Below, piece by piece: positions 4,911 to 8,592 of a DNA stretch of 8,592 nucleotides. The first letter of the stretch is position 1; each line of letters opens with the position of its first letter. Made by a program: the position numbers and the translations under genes. Under the pieces are notes generated by a model. That model was not told the DNA's origin and ran no database searches. It worked only from the letters and a program-made list of their open reading frames with translations. This DNA is from an uncultured Rhodospirillales bacterium (GTDB taxonomy: Bacteria > Pseudomonadota > Alphaproteobacteria > RF32 > CAG-239), in contig CADBMA010000124.1 in assembly GCA_902795665.1 (NCBI GenBank), forward strand, positions 1 to 8,592, given 5' to 3'.

Positions 4911-7367
4911 ATGTGTAATGCTAATGCACGCCACAATGGCAAGAGTTTTGAAGAGTGGCAAAAAGAATGGTCGGTTGAAGATAGGTATAATTTTCGTACC
5001 ATTGAAGGAAAATGGCAAAAAATATGGGAAAATGAAAAAGTTTATCATGTCGACATTGATAAAAATAAAGAAAAATTCTATATTTTGGTTGAGTTTCCCT
5101 ATCCGTCCGGCGCAGGTCTTCATGTTGGACATCCTCGTTCATATACCGCATTAGATGTAGTATCGCGCAAAAAAAGAATGCAGGGGTATAATGTATTATA
5201 TCCCATGGGTTTTGACGCCTTTGGTTTGCCGGCGGAAAATTATGCAATTAAAACCGGAGTTCATCCGGCAATTTCGACCAAAGAAAATATTGCCAATTTT
5301 ACCCGTCAGCTCAAATCGTTGGGATTTAGCTTTGACTGGGACAGATGCATAACCACTTGTGATCCGGAATATTATAAATGGACGCAATGGATGTTTCTTA
5401 AATTTTATGAAAAAGGTTTGGCGTATAAAGATAAAATTGCCATCAATTGGTGCCCGAACTGCAAAGTCGGACTGGCTAATGAAGAAGTAGTTGACGGTTG
5501 CTGTGAGCGCTGCGGCGAGCAGGTAGTGCGCAAAAATAAAGAACAATGGATGATTGCCATTACCAAATATGCTGACCGCCTGATAAATGACTTGGATGAG
5601 CTGGATTTTATCGATAGAGTAAAGGCTCAACAAGTTAACTGGATTGGACGCTCTGAAGGTGCAGAATTGGATTTTGATTTTGCAGATGACAAGTTAACGG
5701 TGTTTACCACCCGTCCGGATACGGCGTTTGGGGTTACTTATATGGTTTTGGCTCCGGAACATCCATTTGTTAATAAATATATGCACCTTTTTGAAAATCA
5801 GAACGATATTAAGGCTTATGTTGACAACACCGCAAAAAAATCAGAACTGCAGCGCAGTATGAGCGAAGAAAAAACCGGTGTTGAATTAAAAGGGGTAAAG
5901 GCTCGTAATCCATATAACGGAAAGATGATTCCGGTGTTTATTTCCGATTATGTTCTGACCGGATACGGTACCGGCGCGATTATGGCGGTGCCAGCGCATG
6001 ACCAGCGTGACTACGATTTTGCCAAAACGTTTAATTTGCCGATAATTCCGGTTTTGGAAGGCGGTGACATTTCTGAAAAAGCATGGGAAGAAGATGGCGC
6101 ACATATCAATTCTGAGTTTTTGAATGGTATGAATAAAGTTGATGGAATGCGTGCGGCGATAGACTATGCAGTTAAAAACGGATTTGGTCACTCCAAAATT
6201 AATTTTAAACTGCGTGACTGGGTATTTTCTCGTCAGCGTTATTGGGGTGAGCCTATACCGATGGTTTATTGCGAGCATTGTGGTTGGCAGCCAATTCCTG
6301 AAACAGAATTGCCTCTTACTTTGCCTGAGGTTACTGATTATCTTCCCAATGATGAGGGCGAATCCCCATTATCCAAAGCAACTGATTGGGTTAATGCAAC
6401 TTGTCCGAAATGCGGTGGTCATGCAAAGCGCGAAACAGATGTTATGCCCAACTGGGCCGGATCTTCTTGGTATTTTCTACGCTATTGCGATCCTCACAAT
6501 GACAAAGAATTTGCTTCTAAAGAGGCTCTTGATTATTGGATGAATGTTGACTGGTATAACGGGGGAATGGAGCATACAACCTTGCACTTGTTGTACTCGC
6601 GTTTTTGGCACAAGTTTTTGCATGATTGCGGCTATGTATCAACCAAAGAACCCTACAACCGCCGCACTTCTCACGGTATGATTTTGGCCTCTAACGGCGA
6701 AAAAATGTCAAAATCACGCGGCAATGTTATAAACCCCGATGATATCGTAGATAATTATGGCGCCGATACTTTTAGACTTTATGAAATGTTTATCGGTCCT
6801 TTTGATCAAGTTGCAATGTGGTCAGAAGAAAGTCTTATGGGCGTTTATCGCTTTGTGGGCAAAGTGTACGGGTTGTTCAAGAAAGTCGCTCCGGTTTCTC
6901 CGCAAGAATCTGATTTGAGAGCTATGCATAAGTGTATATTAGAGGTTTCGGAAAGAATTGACAGCATGAAGTTCAATACCGCGGTTTCTTCTCTGATGAC
7001 CTATGTAAACTATCTGAGTGGTTTGAACCAGATACCTCAAGAATTGTATGAAACTTTAATGAAACTGATGTCGCCGTTTACCCCGCACTTAAGCGAAGAA
7101 ATGTGGGCTCGCATGGGCAAGACAACTCTGGCCTTAACAGAATCGTGGCCCAAAGGTGATGCAAAGCTGGCAGAGGATAACGTGGTGACATTAGCAGTTC
7201 AGATTTGCGGTAAAATGCGCGGCACAATTGAAATGCCAAAAGATGCACCTCAGACCGAAATTGAAAAAAAGGCATTATCTTTAGATAATGTTGCCCGTCA
7301 GCTTGAAGGGCGTGAAATTAAGAAAATAATCATTGTACCAAATAGGATTGTGAACATTGTTGCATAA
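4911..7367 (+). CDS. leuS: Leucyl-tRNA synthetase, short form without leucine-specific insertion
   Basis: LeuRS activates leucine with ATP and charges tRNA-Leu in the cytoplasm; it is a class Ia synthetase with an editing domain. The 818-residue product begins with about 23 extra residues before the usual RYNF..IE.KWQK.W start. The HIGH motif appears as HVGH (71-74) and KMSKS at 598-602. The CP1 editing domain shows TTRPDT (266-271) and GTGAIMAVPAHDQRDYDFA (353-371) with the conserved Asp364, so mischarged-tRNA hydrolysis should be intact. Two Cys4 zinc motifs are present: CPNC at 181/184 with CERC at 198/201, and CEHC at 454/457 with CPKC at 498/501. KMSKS follows SHGMILASNGE directly, so the leucine-specific domain found in E. 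coli LeuRS is missing. The C-terminal end, ending IIIVPNRIVNIVA, is typical. These traits resemble Firmicutes/CPR enzymes. It is the first gene of the rightward operon, and lptE starts inside its 3' end. Confidence 0.97.
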   Translation: MCNANARHNGKSFEEWQKEWSVEDRYNFRTIEGKWQKIWENEKVYHVDIDKNKEKFYILVEFPYPSGAGLHVGHPRSYTALDVVSRKKRMQGYNVLYPMGFDAFGLPAENYAIKTGVHPAISTKENIANFTRQLKSLGFSFDWDRCITTCDPEYYKWTQWMFLKFYEKGLAYKDKIAINWCPNCKVGLANEEVVDGCCERCGEQVVRKNKEQWMIAITKYADRLINDLDELDFIDRVKAQQVNWIGRSEGAELDFDFADDKLTVFTTRPDTAFGVTYMVLAPEHPFVNKYMHLFENQNDIKAYVDNTAKKSELQRSMSEEKTGVELKGVKARNPYNGKMIPVFISDYVLTGYGTGAIMAVPAHDQRDYDFAKTFNLPIIPVLEGGDISEKAWEEDGAHINSEFLNGMNKVDGMRAAIDYAVKNGFGHSKINFKLRDWVFSRQRYWGEPIPMVYCEHCGWQPIPETELPLTLPEVTDYLPNDEGESPLSKATDWVNATCPKCGGHAKRETDVMPNWAGSSWYFLRYCDPHNDKEFASKEALDYWMNVDWYNGGMEHTTLHLLYSRFWHKFLHDCGYVSTKEPYNRRTSHGMILASNGEKMSKSRGNVINPDDIVDNYGADTFRLYEMFIGPFDQVAMWSEESLMGVYRFVGKVYGLFKKVAPVSPQESDLRAMHKCILEVSERIDSMKFNTAVSSLMTYVNYLSGLNQIPQELYETLMKLMSPFTPHLSEEMWARMGKTTLALTESWPKGDAKLAEDNVVTLAVQICGKMRGTIEMPKDAPQTEIEKKALSLDNVARQLEGREIKKIIIVPNRIVNIVA

Positions 7368-7911
7368 AAAATATATTTTAATGCCGCTCTTATTGCTTGC
7401 GGCTTGTGGTTTTGAGCCATTGTACGTTGAAAAAAAACACGACAACGCGTGGTATTTTGACGGTGAGTTTGATACATCTATTTCGCAAGAAATGGAAAAA
7501 GTAAAGGTGGAACCGATTAGCAATCGCTTTGGTCAGCTTTTGCGCAATAATCTGATTGATTTATTGTCGCCGAAAGGCCAACCAAAAAGCCCGAAATATC
7601 GCCTGTTTGTAAAGCTTGAATCAAAGACAGAAACCAATCAGGCGCTTCGTTCTGACATTACAGCCACTCGCAAAATGATAAGGTATAAAGTCACTTATTA
7701 TATGATATCAGATAGCGGCGAAAGAGTTCTTAGCGGTGACAGTGTGTCATATTCAAGCTATGATATTTTGGCCAACCCATACTCAACTACCATGGCCAAG
7801 AAAAAAGGAGATGAAGATGCGGCAACAACAATAGCCAATGATATTTCATTGCGTTTGGGCGCTTATTTTCATAGCATTGCCGTCAATCGGGAAGAGATGA
7901 ATGATTTTTAA
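7357..7911 (+). CDS. lptE: LPS-assembly lipoprotein LptE
   Basis: LptE is the outer-membrane lipoprotein that plugs the LptD barrel and helps insert LPS into the outer leaflet. The 184-residue product starts MLHKKYILMP and has a short basic n-region, a leucine-rich core and the lipobox L-A-A-C with Cys17. The following GFEPLY is the usual mature start in alphaproteobacterial LptE. There is no Asp after the Cys, so sorting to the outer membrane is expected. The rest is beta-rich, with KYRLFVKLESKTETNQ and the IRYKVTYYMIS strands, as in the family, and about the normal length. The start is a TTG at 7357 with TAGGA (7343-7347) 9 nt upstream. The only ATG (7381) would leave MPLLLLAAC, too short and uncharged to be a signal peptide. 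A second TTG at 7360 is possible. It overlaps leuS by 11 nt and holA by 11 nt. Sequence conservation of this family is low, so context carries part of the call. Confidence 0.88.
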   Translation: MLHKKYILMPLLLLAACGFEPLYVEKKHDNAWYFDGEFDTSISQEMEKVKVEPISNRFGQLLRNNLIDLLSPKGQPKSPKYRLFVKLESKTETNQALRSDITATRKMIRYKVTYYMISDSGERVLSGDSVSYSSYDILANPYSTTMAKKKGDEDAATTIANDISLRLGAYFHSIAVNREEMNDF

Positions 7912-8592
7912 GCCGATTCAGATTGATAACTACATAAAAAAGCCGGACCAAAATATTAAGGCCTTTTTGGTTTATGGCAATAATGACGGATTGGTTTTAG
8001 ATACGGTCAAAAAGCTTGCCCGCTCGGTCTGTCCGAATTTAGACGACGCCTTTCAGGTTGCAGAGCTTTCGGGTGAGGACATTGTCTCTGATTTTGGCAA
8101 ATTGTATGGAGAGTATAACGGTCAGTCTTTGATGGGCGGGCGTCGGGTTATTATGGTTCGCGATGCCGGCAACCAAATCACTAAAGAGCTGCGCAAAATG
8201 CTTGATGACAGCAAATCAAGCAATCTTTTGCTGCTCTACTCCAATGATCTGAACAAAAAATCCTCACTGGTAAAATTGGCCGAAGATAGCTCTGATATGG
8301 GATGTATTCCGTGTTACGAGGACAAAAACGAGGATATATATAACGTTCTCAAAACGATGGGGCTTACATTTGAGCCGGCGGCCATTCAATTGTTATGTTC
8401 AAGGCTTTCCGGCGATCGCATGATTAATCTTTCGGAGCTTGACAAACTCAAAACCTATATGGGTGACAACAAAACGGTCACTTCGGCGATTATATCCAAG
8501 GTTATCAGCGATCAGTCCGATTCAAGCACCGAAGATATTTGCTATGCTGTCATGGACGGCAACCGCGTTTTAGCAGATTTGCTATATTCAAA
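7901..8592 (+). CDS. holA: DNA polymerase III delta subunit HolA, 3' end missing
   Basis: Delta is the clamp-loader subunit that opens the beta sliding clamp, working in the AAA+ complex with delta' and tau/gamma. The frame is open from ATG 7901 to the right edge, giving about 230 of an expected 330-350 residues. The N-terminal domain begins MIFKPIQIDNYIKKPDQ, followed by FLVYGNNDGLVLDTVKKLA, the degenerate P-loop region (YG.d.gLv) typical of alphaproteobacterial delta. SLMGGRRVIMVRDAGN (about 82-97) matches the conserved 'slfgGrRvi.vr' strand, and NLLLLYSNDLNKKSSLVKLAED the next strand and helix. The LSGDRMINLSELDKLKTYMGD segment fits the domain II helices ('dr.l...EleKL.lY'). GGGAAG (7889-7894) stands 6 nt before the ATG. 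It overlaps the lptE stop by 11 nt and is surely co-translated with it. Confidence 0.93.
   Translation, partial: MIFKPIQIDNYIKKPDQNIKAFLVYGNNDGLVLDTVKKLARSVCPNLDDAFQVAELSGEDIVSDFGKLYGEYNGQSLMGGRRVIMVRDAGNQITKELRKMLDDSKSSNLLLLYSNDLNKKSSLVKLAEDSSDMGCIPCYEDKNEDIYNVLKTMGLTFEPAAIQLLCSRLSGDRMINLSELDKLKTYMGDNKTVTSAIISKVISDQSDSSTEDICYAVMDGNRVLADLLYS

Noticed and set aside
5196..5633. 145-codon minus-strand open frame inside leuS
   Set aside because: It is antisense to a strongly conserved synthetase region, with no ribosome site or domain. The same applies to the frame at 5886-6278 and the plus-strand frame at 6166-6543.

Overview
The window looks like a chromosomal segment of a low-GC Gram-negative bacterium, most likely an alphaproteobacterium. 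The main reason is the order leuS - lptE - holA, with each start overlapping or touching the previous stop, which I know as a typical alphaproteobacterial arrangement. LptE also implies an outer membrane with LPS. The TPR protein at the left end carries repeats of the 'NPxxWAxxQxxxGNL' kind that are common in alphaproteobacterial TPR proteins. I cannot fix the genus. A host-associated or gut lineage with reduced biosynthesis would fit the AT-rich composition, but that is inference.

The layout is two divergent gene blocks. Between the rsmB start (4751) and the leuS start (4911) lies a 159-base region holding two candidate back-to-back promoters and a perfect 12-bp palindrome. Leftward (minus strand) run rsmB (16S rRNA m5C methyltransferase), a divergent ketopantoate-reductase-like protein, a polytopic membrane protein that I read as a degenerate MraY/WecA-type phosphosugar transferase, a TPR protein with an N-terminal TolB-like alpha/beta domain, and the first 12 codons of another gene that runs off the left edge. 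These are packed tightly (5-nt gap, 57-nt gap, 1-nt overlap, 12-nt gap) and probably form one operon.

Rightward (plus strand) run leuS, lptE and holA (cut by the right edge), with 11-nt overlaps at both junctions. They serve leucyl-tRNA charging, LPS export and DNA polymerase III clamp loading respectively. They share an operon but not a pathway.

The most unusual content is the leftward operon. Two consecutive proteins keep the outline of an enzyme family but appear to have lost key catalytic residues, and they are followed by a TPR scaffold-like protein with no obvious export signal. A second point is LeuRS. It lacks the leucine-specific insertion before KMSKS and has two Cys4 zinc motifs, resembling Firmicutes/CPR-type enzymes rather than the usual alphaproteobacterial one. 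I saw no tRNA, rRNA, CRISPR array, insertion sequence or clear intrinsic terminator. The window is almost wholly coding.
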